Origin: Lachnospiraceae bacterium
Lineage (GTDB): Bacteria; Bacillota; Clostridia; Lachnospirales; Lachnospiraceae
DNA: 64,000 nucleotides
Reading direction: 5' to 3'
NCBI GenBank assembly: GCA_028689585.1
Contig: JAQVCW010000008.1
Location: 54,398-118,397 of the forward strand
The translations under genes were made by a program, and so were the position numbers. This document shows, piece by piece, positions 45,721-53,944 of this stretch (its first letter is position 1; the number at the start of each line of letters is the position of its first letter). The notes under the pieces were generated by a model. The model saw only the letters and a list, made by a program, of their open reading frames with translations. It did not search any database and was not told where the DNA came from.

Positions 45721-45776
45721 TTGTGTTGTAAATGAGAACGAATTGTATGGTCAGATAAAATAAGATTGAAGACAGA

Positions 45777-45823
45777 AAAGATAAAAGGGTTGTTTTTCAG
45801 AACAGCCCTTTTATCTTTTCTCA
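45777..45823. terminator. Bidirectional terminator
   Basis: AAAAGATAAAAGGGTTGTT pairs with AACAGCCCTTTTATCTTTT (one G:U), with T-runs available on both strands. It separates the P-loop gene from the convergent DUF378 gene. Confidence 0.8.
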
Positions 45824-45833
45824 TTCTTTTTGA

Positions 45834-46055
45834 TTAATCGGTGTGATTTCCGCCCATTTCTCCCACGCGGCCATAGAGGCTCAGCAGGTACAGACCGGCC
45901 AGTCCCACCAGTGCATAGATCACTCTGGAAAGCCAGGTTAGATTTCCAAAGAGGAAATTTACCAGGTCGAAACGAAAAAAGCCGATCAGTCCCCAGTTGA
46001 CTGCACCAATTATGACCAGTGTGATAGAAGAATAATCCCAAAATTTTGAACTCAT
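45834..46055 (-). CDS. DUF378 small membrane protein
   Basis: A 73-residue protein with two membrane helices (about 9-28 SSITLVIIGAVNWGLIGFF and 42-62 LSRVIYALVGLAGLYLLSLYG), matching DUF378, whose hallmark is GAVNWGLIG. Function unknown. AAAGGAGG precedes the ATG on the minus strand, and a degenerate hairpin repeat (46078) lies directly before that site. Confidence 0.88.
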   Translation of the reverse strand: MSSKFWDYSSITLVIIGAVNWGLIGFFRFDLVNFLFGNLTWLSRVIYALVGLAGLYLLSLYGRVGEMGGNHTD

Positions 46056-46077
46056 TTTAGTTCCTCCTTTTGTTGAA

Positions 46078-46120
46078 TGTCAGTCCGTTTCGAATTTGCC
46101 TGCGGCAATGGGCTGACACA
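46078..46120 (-). repeat. Nested hairpin repeat (copy C, degenerate), upstream of a ribosome binding site
   Basis: Minus strand: GTCAGCCCAT-TGCC, loop GCA, GGCA, bulge, ACGGACTGACATTC, followed about 6 nt later by AAGGAGG of the DUF378 gene. The outer stem has two mismatches compared with copies at 17617 and 52674. Confidence 0.65.
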
Positions 46121-46190
46121 ACCTGTTGTCATTTCTATTTTTTCCAGAAATATTCTTTTTATACAAAAGGATGATTTTATGTTACATCAG

Positions 46191-46219
46191 TTGTAGGTTT
46201 TTCAAGAACGTGATAAAAT
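46191..46219 (+). promoter_or_regulatory. Promoter for the HlyD-like/yggS/sepF operon
   Basis: TTGTAG (46191-46196), 17-bp spacer, TAAAAT (46214-46219) with extended -10 TGA. Confidence 0.55.
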
Positions 46220-46292
46220 AGCACCAGTGCAAAAACATAGAGAATCTGTGTGCCGCCAGGCAAGGCGATTCAAAGAAAGGAGGATGAGAAGC

Positions 46293-47660
46293 TTGGATTT
46301 CAGGAATAAAACGTCAAATACGAAAATCACAAAATACAAACGTTATTCTTCCGTTAATATAGGAACCATTATTTTTGGCATTATCTTTGTATATATGATT
46401 ATCTGTATTGTTATGTATATCACAACAAAACATACCACTTCCTACGAGGTTATGGCCGGAGCTATCTCCGGTAATTACACATACAATGCCCTTGCACTCA
46501 AAAAAGAAGAGGTGATTCCGGCAACTCAGTCCGGAACGATCACTTATTATGCCAGAGAAGGAGGCAAAACCGGTGCCGGCTCTGCCGTATGCTCCGTGAA
46601 TGAAGGCACTGCTGCAGCAGGGAATGCGGCGGATGTGGAGCTGACAGCGGATGATATTACCAGACTGAAGAATACCATGTCCTCTTTTTCACGAGGCTTT
46701 GACAGCAACTCCTATCAGGAGATATATAATTTAAAAGCGGATCTGGAGAGTTATGTGCTGGAGCTTCAGCAGGGAACAGAGACTGTCGGGAATGGTATTT
46801 TAAATCAGTGCACGGCACCGGAATCGGGTTTCGTGGTGTATTCCATTGATGGCTATGAAAATGTGAGCGAAAGTGATCTCAGCCCGGATATGTTTAACCA
46901 GAACAGCTATTCCAGGGAAAATCTGCGTCTGAACAAGACGGTGAAGGCAGGGGATAATTTATATAAACTGGTCACGGATGAAAACTGGAATTTATATTTT
47001 CCTCTTACGTCTTCTCTTGCGACGGAGCTGGAGGACAGGACCGCTATCCGCTTTCGATTCCTGAAGGATAACAACACTTTTTCCGCCAGATTTTCCATCA
47101 TTCAAAATGGAACGGACTATTACGGGAAAATCTCTCTGGATAATTCCCTGATCCGCTACGTATCTGACCGCTATCTGGATATTGAGCTGCTGATGGACCG
47201 AAAGACCGGACTGAAAATTCCTACCTCAGCGATTGCAGAGAGAGTATTTTATAAAATCCCGGAGGATTATGTGATTCAGAACAGTGATACCAGCAGTGAA
47301 ATAACCATGCTGCGGGAGACCTTCAATAAAGACGGATCTTCCTCTGTGAAATATGTGACGGCTACGGTATATTCCAAGGTCGGCAGTGACTATCTGGTCA
47401 GTACGGATCTTTTCAAAGAAGGAGACTATGTCCAGATGGTGGATACCACCAAGAAATTCCAGATACAAAGCAGCAATACGGAGACGATACAGGGTGTGTA
47501 TAATATCAATAAAGGATACGCCATTTTTCGAGAGGTTACCATCATTGATGAAAACGAAGAATTCTGTATTGTGGAAGATGATAATGTGTATGGTCTGGCA
47601 GCCCATGACCATATAGTTTTGGATGCGTCTGCGGTGAACGCGGATGATATTGTATATTAA
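46293..47660 (+). CDS. HlyD-like membrane fusion protein of a division cluster
   Basis: A 455-residue single-pass membrane protein. TTG 46293 is chosen because AAAGGAGG ends 9 nt upstream; ATG 46284 would touch that site. Membrane helix about 26-48 (IGTIIFGIIFVYMIICIVMYI); then an outside part with lipoyl/barrel-sandwich halves (VIPATQSGTITYYAREGGKTGAGSAVCSV; CTAPESGFVVYSIDGYE), a short helical stretch between them (DDITRLKNTMSSFSRGF) and beta domains, as in HlyD/RND adaptors. No transporter or outer-membrane partner is nearby; instead yggS and sepF follow within 60 bp, so a role at the septum or envelope is more likely than export. Confidence 0.7.
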   Translation: MDFRNKTSNTKITKYKRYSSVNIGTIIFGIIFVYMIICIVMYITTKHTTSYEVMAGAISGNYTYNALALKKEEVIPATQSGTITYYAREGGKTGAGSAVCSVNEGTAAAGNAADVELTADDITRLKNTMSSFSRGFDSNSYQEIYNLKADLESYVLELQQGTETVGNGILNQCTAPESGFVVYSIDGYENVSESDLSPDMFNQNSYSRENLRLNKTVKAGDNLYKLVTDENWNLYFPLTSSLATELEDRTAIRFRFLKDNNTFSARFSIIQNGTDYYGKISLDNSLIRYVSDRYLDIELLMDRKTGLKIPTSAIAERVFYKIPEDYVIQNSDTSSEITMLRETFNKDGSSSVKYVTATVYSKVGSDYLVSTDLFKEGDYVQMVDTTKKFQIQSSNTETIQGVYNINKGYAIFREVTIIDENEEFCIVEDDNVYGLAAHDHIVLDASAVNADDIVY

Positions 47661-47674
47661 GGAGGCACCCGGCA

Positions 47675-48367
47675 ATGTTAAGGGACAATTTACATCAGAT
47701 TCAGGATAGAATACAGCAGGCGTGCCTGCGAAGCAAAAGGCTGCCGGAGGAAGTGACACTGATTGCGGTCAGCAAGACAAAACCAATCTCCATGATAGAA
47801 GAGATCATGGCGGAGCAGGTGGTGGATTTTGGAGAAAATAAGCCCCAGGAATTAAAGAAAAAGTACGAATCCCTTCCGGAGAATCTGAGATGGCATATGA
47901 TAGGCCATCTGCAGCGCAATAAGGTGAAATATATCATTGGAAAAGCCTGCCTGATTCACTCGGTGGATACCGTTGGCCTGGCTCAGACCATCGATACAGA
48001 GGCCGAAAAGCATCAGCTTATCATGCCGGTGCTGGTAGAGGTGAATATAGCCAGGGAGGACAGCAAATTTGGTGTTATGCAGGAAAATGTCCTGGATTTT
48101 ATCAAAGAGATATCAAAATTCCCTCATATTCATGTAGATGGACTTATGACCATTGCACCTTATACAGAAAATCCGGAAAATAATCGGAAATATTTTAAAG
48201 AATTAAAGAAATTATATGTTGACATAAAAGGAAAAAACATTGATAATGTTACTATGTGCAATTTAAGCATGGGAATGACGGGGGACTTTGAAGTGGCGAT
48301 TGAGGAAGGTGCGACCATGGTCCGTGTTGGAACTGGAATTTTTGGTGAACGCGATTACAGCATTTAG
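47675..48367 (+). CDS. YggS/PLPBP-family PLP homeostasis protein
   Basis: A 230-residue PLP-binding protein of the YggS/YlmE family, without known catalysis, involved in vitamin B6 and amino-acid balance. The PLP lysine is in LIAVSKTKPISMIEE (about 36); LRWHMIGHLQRNKVKYII, VLVEVNIAREDSKFGV, DGLMTIAPY and LSMGMTGDFEVAIEEGATMVRVGTGIFG are family segments. AAGGAGG lies 10 nt upstream. In Firmicutes this gene (ylmE) sits just before sepF, as here. Confidence 0.94.
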   Translation: MLRDNLHQIQDRIQQACLRSKRLPEEVTLIAVSKTKPISMIEEIMAEQVVDFGENKPQELKKKYESLPENLRWHMIGHLQRNKVKYIIGKACLIHSVDTVGLAQTIDTEAEKHQLIMPVLVEVNIAREDSKFGVMQENVLDFIKEISKFPHIHVDGLMTIAPYTENPENNRKYFKELKKLYVDIKGKNIDNVTMCNLSMGMTGDFEVAIEEGATMVRVGTGIFGERDYSI

Positions 48368-48418
48368 GCGGGAGCTTCTGCGAAATAATTAGAATTGAAA
48401 ACAGATAGGAGATTTACA

Positions 48419-48994
48419 ATGAGTGTTTTGGATAAATTCTTAAATGCAATGAAATTAAATGATGATGATGGCTTTGACGATGAGGATTATCTGGATGATG
48501 ATACAGAGGATTACGAAGAACCGCGTTCCAGAAGGCGCATTTTAAAAAATAATAATGATGATTTATTTGATGATTTTGACAATACCAGCGCTGCCAGTGA
48601 AGCAAAGACGGCCGCTGCCGCAGCGAAGAGCAAGCAGGCTGCCGTGAGCAAGCCGAAGGCTGCCAAGATATCACCGATCCGTCCCCGTAAGGCTGCTTCG
48701 CCGGGTATGGAGGTATGCGTGATCAAGCCTCACACCATGGAAGATGCAAGAGAGATTACAGAAACACTGCTGGCAAACTGTACTGTTGTTTTGAATATGG
48801 AAGGACTGGATCTGGATATTGCACAGCGCATTATTGATTTTGCTTCCGGTTCCTGCTATGCGATCGATGGCAATCTGCAGAAGATCAGCAATTATATTTT
48901 CATCATTACCCCTTCTTCGGTAGATATTTCAGGGGACTTTCAGGAGATCCTGACAGGAGCATTCGATGTTCCATCTTTTGAAAAGCAGTTTTAG
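48419..48994 (+). CDS. sepF: Cell division protein SepF
   Basis: A 191-residue FtsZ-associated membrane anchor that shapes the Z-ring. The start is ATG 48419 after TAGGAG. The N-terminal amphipathic helix (MSVLDKFLNAMKL) is followed by an acidic linker (about 14-60) and an Ala/Lys stretch (about 63-93). The SepF core is about 98-191: VIKPHTMEDAREITETLLANCTVVLNMEGLDLDIAQRIIDFASGSCYAIDGNLQKIS. Length above Bacillus SepF because of the linker. Confidence 0.95.
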   Translation: MSVLDKFLNAMKLNDDDGFDDEDYLDDDTEDYEEPRSRRRILKNNNDDLFDDFDNTSAASEAKTAAAAAKSKQAAVSKPKAAKISPIRPRKAASPGMEVCVIKPHTMEDAREITETLLANCTVVLNMEGLDLDIAQRIIDFASGSCYAIDGNLQKISNYIFIITPSSVDISGDFQEILTGAFDVPSFEKQF

Positions 48995-49084
48995 TATCAG
49001 AAATAAATAAATATTGAGCAGAGGAAGAGCGTCGGAGGATCAATCAGTCCGGATGCTCTTTCTTATGAATAAGGAGAATATACC

Positions 49085-50209
49085 ATGAGTGATTCCAAAG
49101 AAAAGCTGGCTGAGATCTGCCTGCCGGTACGAAAAGACAATCAGCTTTCTTATCATATTTATCTTGAGACTTCCTTTTCCAACCTGCCGGAGCGGATCAG
49201 AGAACTGAAGCTTTCGGAGCGGAAAGTATGCATCGTGACAGACAGCAATGTCAATCCTCTCTATGGAAAGGAATTGCTGGAACTGCTGACACCCTGCTGC
49301 CAGTCAGTTTCCATCTATGAAATTCCGGCCGGTGAGGCGAATAAAAACCTGGGTGAGATACAGAAGCTGTACAAACACCTTATTTTGCACAAGCTGGACC
49401 GTCAGGACTGTCTGCTGGCGCTGGGCGGCGGTGTGACCGGAGATATGACAGGCTTCGCAGCGGCTACCTATCTTCGCGGCATCCGGTTCATTCAGGTGCC
49501 CACAACGCTGCTTTCTCAGGTGGACAGCAGCATTGGCGGAAAAACCGGCGTGGATTTTGACCAGTACAAGAACATGGTAGGAGCCTTTCATCAGCCCTCC
49601 CTGGTTTACATCAATATCCACACCCTGACTACCCTGCCGGAAGAGCAGTTAGCCTGCGGCATGGGTGAAGTGCTCAAACATGGACTGATCAAGGACGCAT
49701 CTTATTACGAATGGACGATTAACCATATGACGGAGATTGAGGAGCGGGATCCGGCTGTTCTGCTTTCCCTGATCGAAGGAAGCTGCCGCATCAAGCGTCA
49801 GGTTGTGGAGAAGGATCCACTGGAAAAGGGAGAACGGGCTCTTTTGAACTTCGGTCATACCATCGGCCATGCGATTGAAAAATTGAAGGATTTCAAACTG
49901 CTTCATGGTCAGTGCGTGGCGCTGGGTTCAGTGGCCGCCGCCTATATTTCCAGGATGCGGGGACTGATCAGTGATGAAGAATATTATGAAATCCGGGATA
50001 TGAACGTGGGTTTCGGGCTTCCGATCTCTTTTGACGGTCTGAAGACGCAGGACATCATCGCGGCTACAAAACATGATAAAAAAATGGCTTCCGGAAAGGT
50101 GAAATTTATCCTGCTGAAGGGAATCGGCCATGCTTTTATCGATACTGCCGTGACAGAAGAAGAGATGACAGAAGCATTGAAAGAAATAAATGCTGATCTA
50201 TGGAGTTGA
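49085..50209 (+). CDS. aroB: 3-dehydroquinate synthase
   Basis: A 374-residue NAD- and metal-dependent enzyme that closes DAHP to 3-dehydroquinate in the shikimate pathway. GGGVTGDMTGFAAATYLRGIRFIQVPTTLLSQVDSSIGGKTGVDF (about 117-160) is diagnostic, with metal ligands in GEVLKHGLI and LNFGHTIGHAIEKL (about 257-270). AAGGAGA lies just before the ATG. Other aro genes are not adjacent. A weak hairpin (49026-49066) separates it from sepF. Confidence 0.95.
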   Translation: MSDSKEKLAEICLPVRKDNQLSYHIYLETSFSNLPERIRELKLSERKVCIVTDSNVNPLYGKELLELLTPCCQSVSIYEIPAGEANKNLGEIQKLYKHLILHKLDRQDCLLALGGGVTGDMTGFAAATYLRGIRFIQVPTTLLSQVDSSIGGKTGVDFDQYKNMVGAFHQPSLVYINIHTLTTLPEEQLACGMGEVLKHGLIKDASYYEWTINHMTEIEERDPAVLLSLIEGSCRIKRQVVEKDPLEKGERALLNFGHTIGHAIEKLKDFKLLHGQCVALGSVAAAYISRMRGLISDEEYYEIRDMNVGFGLPISFDGLKTQDIIAATKHDKKMASGKVKFILLKGIGHAFIDTAVTEEEMTEALKEINADLWS

Positions 50210-50215
50210 CAGAAT

Positions 50216-50803
50216 ATGACAATGATATCAGAAAAGAAAGAAAATAATAAGAAACAACGGCTCATCTGGGGCGGCATCGCTCTTTTTGTCCTGCTGGCTT
50301 TAGACCAGTTTACCAAATATCTGGCCTGGACGAATCTGAGAACAAATGGAGATGTAATTCTGATTCCCGGTGTATTTGAGCTGCATTATCTGCAGAATCA
50401 GGGAGCTGCCTTTGGCATGTTTGAAAATATGCAGTGGCTTTTCATTCTATTTGCAGCGATAATATCCTGCGGCGCCGCTTACTTTTTTTATGTTCTTCCG
50501 TCTGAGGCCAGATTCCGCCCGCTGCGTATTTTATGTATTGTGATTCTTGCAGGTGCCATCGGCAATATGATCGACCGGCTGGTTTACCATTACGTGATTG
50601 ATTTTCTGTATTTTACCCTGATTGATTTTCCTATTTTTAACGTGGCGGATATTTATGTCTGCTGCAGCACAGTCCTTTTTATGATTTTGATTCTGTTCTA
50701 TTATAAGGAGGATGATTTCAACCGGATCAGCGGCAAAAAGACAAAAAAAGAATACGTGAATGAGATCATTGATAAGATAGGAAAAAGCAAGGAAGAGGAA
50801 TGA
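50216..50803 (+). CDS. lspA: Lipoprotein signal peptidase (signal peptidase II)
   Basis: A 195-residue aspartyl protease of the cytoplasmic membrane that removes signal peptides from prolipoproteins. Four membrane helices; catalytic aspartates are in LAGAIGNMIDRLVYHYVIDF (about 118-137) and FNVADIYVCCSTVLF (about 142-156). ALDQFTKYLAW and LHYLQNQGAAFGMFE are conserved. The C-terminal 40 residues are an unusual charged tail. It follows aroB by 6 bp and leads into rluD. Confidence 0.95.
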   Translation: MTMISEKKENNKKQRLIWGGIALFVLLALDQFTKYLAWTNLRTNGDVILIPGVFELHYLQNQGAAFGMFENMQWLFILFAAIISCGAAYFFYVLPSEARFRPLRILCIVILAGAIGNMIDRLVYHYVIDFLYFTLIDFPIFNVADIYVCCSTVLFMILILFYYKEDDFNRISGKKTKKEYVNEIIDKIGKSKEEE

Positions 50804-50835
50804 GATGAGAGAATGCAGGAAAAGGAGGGGATGGA

Positions 50836-51768
50836 TTGCTGCTCGCAGTTGAGGAAAAAGACAGAGAAATACGAATCGATAAATACCTGGCGAATCAGAT
50901 GCCGGACAGCTCCCGTTCCAGCCTTCAGAAGCTGATCAAAGAGGAACATATTCTGCTGCTGCCTGGAAATACTGCACTTTCAAAGACTCCGATTCCGGTA
51001 AAATCCAATTATAAGGTAGCGCCCGGGGATCAGATTATGGTAGAACTGCCCGAAGCGGTGAAACCGGAAATCCTGGCAGAGAACATTCCACTGGATATTC
51101 TCTATGAAGACAGCGATCTGATCGTGGTGAATAAGCCGAAGGGAATGGTAGTGCATCCCTGCCCGGGACATTATACGGGGACGCTGGTCAATGCGCTGAT
51201 GTATCACTGCAAAGATGATTTGTCCGGGATTAACGGCGTCATGAGGCCGGGAATCGTCCATCGCATCGACATGAATACGACGGGCTCTCTTCTGGTGTGC
51301 AAAAATGATTATTCCCATAATTATCTGGCGGAACAGTTGAAGGTTCATTCCATCACAAGAAAATACCGTGCCATTGTTCATGGCAATATCCGGGAAGAAC
51401 AGGGAACAGTGGACGCACCGGTAGGACGCCACCCGATTGACCGGAAAAAAATGGCAGTCAACTATAAAAATGGAAAAGATGCGGTCACACATTACCGGGT
51501 GCTCCGGCACTTTGAAAAATTCACCTATATTGAATGCCAGTTGGAAACCGGACGAACTCATCAGATCCGTGTCCATATGAGCAGCATCGGCCATCCTCTG
51601 CTGGGAGATGACGTTTACGGGCCGTCCAGATGCCCTTATTCGCTTCAGGGGCAGACGCTTCATGCAATGGTGCTTGGTTTTATTCATCCTGCCACAAAGG
51701 CTTATATGGAGTTTACGGCGCCGCTGCCGGACTACTTCCGGCATCTGCTGGAGGTGCTGCAGGGCTGA
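50836..51768 (+). CDS. rluD: RluA-family pseudouridine synthase (RluD-like)
   Basis: A 310-residue rRNA pseudouridine synthase. TTG 50836 follows AAAGGAGGGG by five bases. S4 domain about 12-75 (IRIDKYLANQMPDSSRSSLQKLIKE); the catalytic aspartate is in RPGIVHRIDMNTTGSLLVCK (about 137-156; most relatives read HRLDKDTSG). LETGRTHQIRVHMSSIGHPLLGDDVYG is typical. The lspA-rluD pairing is common in Firmicutes. The exact target base cannot be told apart from other RluA-family members. Confidence 0.88.
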   Translation: MLLAVEEKDREIRIDKYLANQMPDSSRSSLQKLIKEEHILLLPGNTALSKTPIPVKSNYKVAPGDQIMVELPEAVKPEILAENIPLDILYEDSDLIVVNKPKGMVVHPCPGHYTGTLVNALMYHCKDDLSGINGVMRPGIVHRIDMNTTGSLLVCKNDYSHNYLAEQLKVHSITRKYRAIVHGNIREEQGTVDAPVGRHPIDRKKMAVNYKNGKDAVTHYRVLRHFEKFTYIECQLETGRTHQIRVHMSSIGHPLLGDDVYGPSRCPYSLQGQTLHAMVLGFIHPATKAYMEFTAPLPDYFRHLLEVLQG

Positions 51769-51838
51769 AACGTTCTTCCTTAGCGTCTGGCAGACTTTAG
51801 TCAGCTTTAAACAGCTTTCCAAAGAAACGGCCTGGGGC

Positions 51839-52561
51839 TTAGCGTCTGGCAGGCCAGTCTGGAATATTGCCCTTCAGGATGGCGGTAAACATACGGTCCT
51901 TTACGCCCGGGTTATCCCGGTTCATCTGTCTTAGCAGATCCCTGACATATTCTCTTTTTGTGGTTTTGTCGGCCGGACAGGGGTTTTTCACTACCGGAAG
52001 AGAGTACCTGTTTTTAAATCCGATTACATCCGCTTCATCCACGAAAATCATAGGCCGGATCACGGTAAGATCCATGCGGTCCAGGTGAGTTTTGGGCGGA
52101 AAAGAATAAAACTGCCCTTCAAACAGGAGCGAAAGAAGCATGGTATTTACCACATCGTCCTTGTGATGGGCATAGGCTACTTTATTGCAGCCCAGCGCCT
52201 TTGCCTGCTGATTAAAGGCACCCTTGCGGAGCTTGGAACAGAGCGAACAGGGATTCGTCTCTTTCCGTTCCTCAAAAATAATTTTACCGATCCGGGTGCT
52301 TACTACCGTATAGGAAACGGCCAGTTCGGCACATAAGGCTCTGATTGGCTCCAGATCGAAGCTTTCATAGCCCAGGCTGACAGTGATAGCTTCCAGCTCA
52401 AAAGACTCCGGATAAAAGCGCCTGAGGGCGCTGAGGGCATATAGCATGGCAAGGCTGTCCTTTCCGCCGGAAATTCCAACGGCTATTTTATCACCGGCAT
52501 CAATCATATGGTATTCATCAATGGCCCGGCGGACCGGGCTTAAAAGTTTCTGCAGCTTCAT
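51839..52561 (-). CDS. TtcA/TilS-type PP-loop ATPase (tRNA thiolation family)
   Basis: A 240-residue ATP-pyrophosphatase. The start is ATG at 52561 (minus strand; MKLQKLLSPVRRAIDEYHMI), after AAGGAA; a longer frame reads into the repeat array. The PP-loop is VGISGGKDSLAMLYAL (about 29-44), the TtcA cysteine pair is in NPCSLCSKLRKGAF (about 101-114), a further cysteine is in VKNPCPAD, and AYAHHKDDVVNTMLLSLL is conserved. TtcA makes 2-thiocytidine 32 in tRNA using an iron-sulfur cluster. It is shorter than E. coli TtcA, so the exact target is open. Convergent with rluD. Confidence 0.82.
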   Translation of the reverse strand: MKLQKLLSPVRRAIDEYHMIDAGDKIAVGISGGKDSLAMLYALSALRRFYPESFELEAITVSLGYESFDLEPIRALCAELAVSYTVVSTRIGKIIFEERKETNPCSLCSKLRKGAFNQQAKALGCNKVAYAHHKDDVVNTMLLSLLFEGQFYSFPPKTHLDRMDLTVIRPMIFVDEADVIGFKNRYSLPVVKNPCPADKTTKREYVRDLLRQMNRDNPGVKDRMFTAILKGNIPDWPARR

Positions 52562-52648
52562 GATAGTTTGGTTCCTTCTTTCTGGACGGAGTCCGGATGA
52601 TCCTGATAATGTTATAACTGATATTTTTGAATGTGACAAGAAAATTTT

Positions 52649-52935
52649 GGATGAGCTGATGTTCAGATTGTGCCAGCCCATTTGCCGAAGGCAAATTTAA
52701 GATGGGCTGATGTTCAGATTGTGCCAGCCCATTTGCCGAAGGCAAATTTAAGATGGGCTGATGTTCAGATTGTGTCAGGTTTTCCATGCAAACCTGACAT
52801 GCAGCGTCAGCCCATTTGCCAAAGGCAAATTTAGGATGGGCTGATGTTCAGATTGTGTCAGGTTTTCCATGCAAACCTGACATGCAGCGTCAGCTCATTT
52901 GCCAAAGGCAAATTTAAAATGGGCTGATGTTCAAG
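52649..52935 (+). repeat. Compound array of nested hairpin repeats
   Basis: Four copies of the 36-bp hairpin CAGCCCATTTGCC-NNN-GGCAA...ATGGGCTG start at 52674, 52725, 52808 and 52891 (steps 51, 83, 83), each followed by ATGTTCA; an incomplete tail begins the array at 52651. Between copies 2-3 and 3-4 lies a second hairpin, GTCAGGTTT-7-AAACCTGAC (52774-52798 and 52857-52881). The last copy ends directly before the AGAGGAG site of dtd. It is not a CRISPR: spacers are themselves repeats. Confidence 0.88.
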
Positions 52936-52955
52936 AGAAGAGGAGAGAATAAAAA

Positions 52956-53408
52956 ATGAAATTTGTGATTCAGAGAGTGACTGAGGCATCGGTTGCAGTA
53001 GAGGGAAAAACAGTCGGACAGATCAAAAAAGGGTATCTGGTTTTGATTGGAATCAGTCAGACGGATACGAAAGAGGAAGCGGATTATTATATTCGAAAAA
53101 TGATCGGCCTGCGTATTTTTGAAGATGAAAATGGAAAAACAAATTTATCTTTACAGGATGTAAATGGAGAACTGCTTCTGGTATCTCAGTTTACTCTTTA
53201 TGCAAACTGCAAAAAAGGAAATCGCCCCAGTTTTACTGAAGCCGGGGATCCGGGGCAGGCCAGGATGCTTTATGAGTATATTATAGAAGAATGTAAAAAA
53301 CAAAATCCGGTGGTGCAGGCTGGCATCTTTGGCGCAGATATGAAAGTATCCCTCTGCAACGATGGGCCATTTACCATTATATTGGATGAGAGCATTCGTA
53401 GTCATTGA
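52956..53408 (+). CDS. dtd: D-aminoacyl-tRNA deacylase
   Basis: A 150-residue enzyme that removes D-amino acids wrongly attached to t[77 protein letters not shown] (with the SQFTL active-site motif) and [11 protein letters not shown] (the GP cis-proline motif is present as GPFT) are typical. Full length. A hairpin repeat ends 30 bp before the ATG. Not linked to a RelA/SpoT gene here, which is its usual neighbour. Confidence 0.95.
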   Translation: MKFVIQRVTEASVAVEGKTVGQIKKGYLVLIGISQTDTKEEADYYIRKMIGLRIFEDENGKTNLSLQDVNGELLLVSQFTLYANCKKGNRPSFTEAGDPGQARMLYEYIIEECKKQNPVVQAGIFGADMKVSLCNDGPFTIILDESIRSH

Positions 53409-53442
53409 TAGAAAAATTATAATGATGCAGAGCATGTAATGG

Positions 53443-53538
53443 AAAAAATACTAAAAATACTAATAATGCTAAAAATACTTATAATACTAAAAAATACTAA
53501 TAAAGGGAATTCGCAAAAAGAGCGGATTCCCTTTATTT
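53443..53538 (+). terminator. A-rich minirepeat and terminator after dtd
   Basis: An imperfect repeat of AAAATACTAATA (53443-53501) leads into AAAGGGAATTCGC (53502-53514) paired with GCGGATTCCCTTT (53522-53534), then ATTTAG. The hairpin is a convincing terminator. Confidence 0.7.
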
Positions 53539-53547
53539 AGTAGGGTA

Positions 53548-53699
53548 TGGCCCTGCACTGTGGATGATTGGAGTTATAAATATTCACTATATACAGAAGT
53601 GTCTTTGATAGAAAGACATGCCAAAAAGACTTATGGATAATTTGAAAATGGCAAAGTTCCTATAGAAATGTTTAAATTGTTTGCGGAATATGAAAAATA
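53548..53699 (+). pseudogene. Possible decayed short reading frame
   Basis: One frame reads WPCTVDDWSYKYSLYTEVSLIERHAKKTYG-stop-FENGKVPIEMFKLFAEYEK-stop in overlapping pieces, with a single internal TAA (53637-53639) and no start. The composition looks protein-like, but I recognise no family, so this may be chance. Confidence 0.25.
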
Positions 53700-53742
53700 A
53701 AGAGTCGTAAGAATGTGAAAAACATAACATACGGTACGCAAA

Positions 53743-53795
53743 GATGCAGAGATATAGAGATGCAGAGATATAGAGATATAGAGATACAGAGAGGG
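53743..53795 (+). repeat. AGAGATATAG-type simple repeat
   Basis: Five to six imperfect 8-12-bp units (GCAGAGATATAGAGAT and shorter AGAGATA pieces) in tandem. Confidence 0.7.
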
Positions 53796-53847
53796 AGAGC
53801 GAAAAATTACGGAAATATTATGTTGAGTTTTGTTGTTCATTTCTGCG

Positions 53848-53902
53848 TTTCGCGCCCACAATATTTACATAATATAATTATGTAAATATTGTGGGCGCGA
53901 AA
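53848..53902. repeat. 26-bp perfect palindrome with XerD-like half-sites
   Basis: The left arm (53848-53873) begins TTTCGCGCCCACAATATT and the right arm (53877-53902) is its exact complement, with loop ATA. The centre reads ATTTACATAA-TATAA-TTATGTAAAT; TTATGTAAA is close to the XerD half of dif sites. It could be a recombinase site, a terminator or the scar of an element. Confidence 0.75.
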
Positions 53903-53916
53903 TAATAAATTATGAT

Positions 53917-53944
53917 TTGATTTTTAGAGTATTTCAGTTATACT
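53917..53944 (+). promoter_or_regulatory. Promoter for the foldback RNA and the 87-residue gene
   Basis: TTGATT (53917-53922), 16-bp spacer, TATACT (53939-53944). Transcription would start near 53951, at the base of the foldback at 53944-54103. Confidence 0.55.

Noticed and set aside
52518..52787. Minus-strand reading frame rich in NLPSANGLAQSEHQP repeats
   Set aside because: It is the translation of the hairpin repeat array and has no ribosome binding site.
52649..52935. CRISPR-like array
   Set aside because: The units are hairpins with uneven steps (51, 83, 83), and the sequences between them are themselves repeated, not unique spacers; no cas genes nearby.
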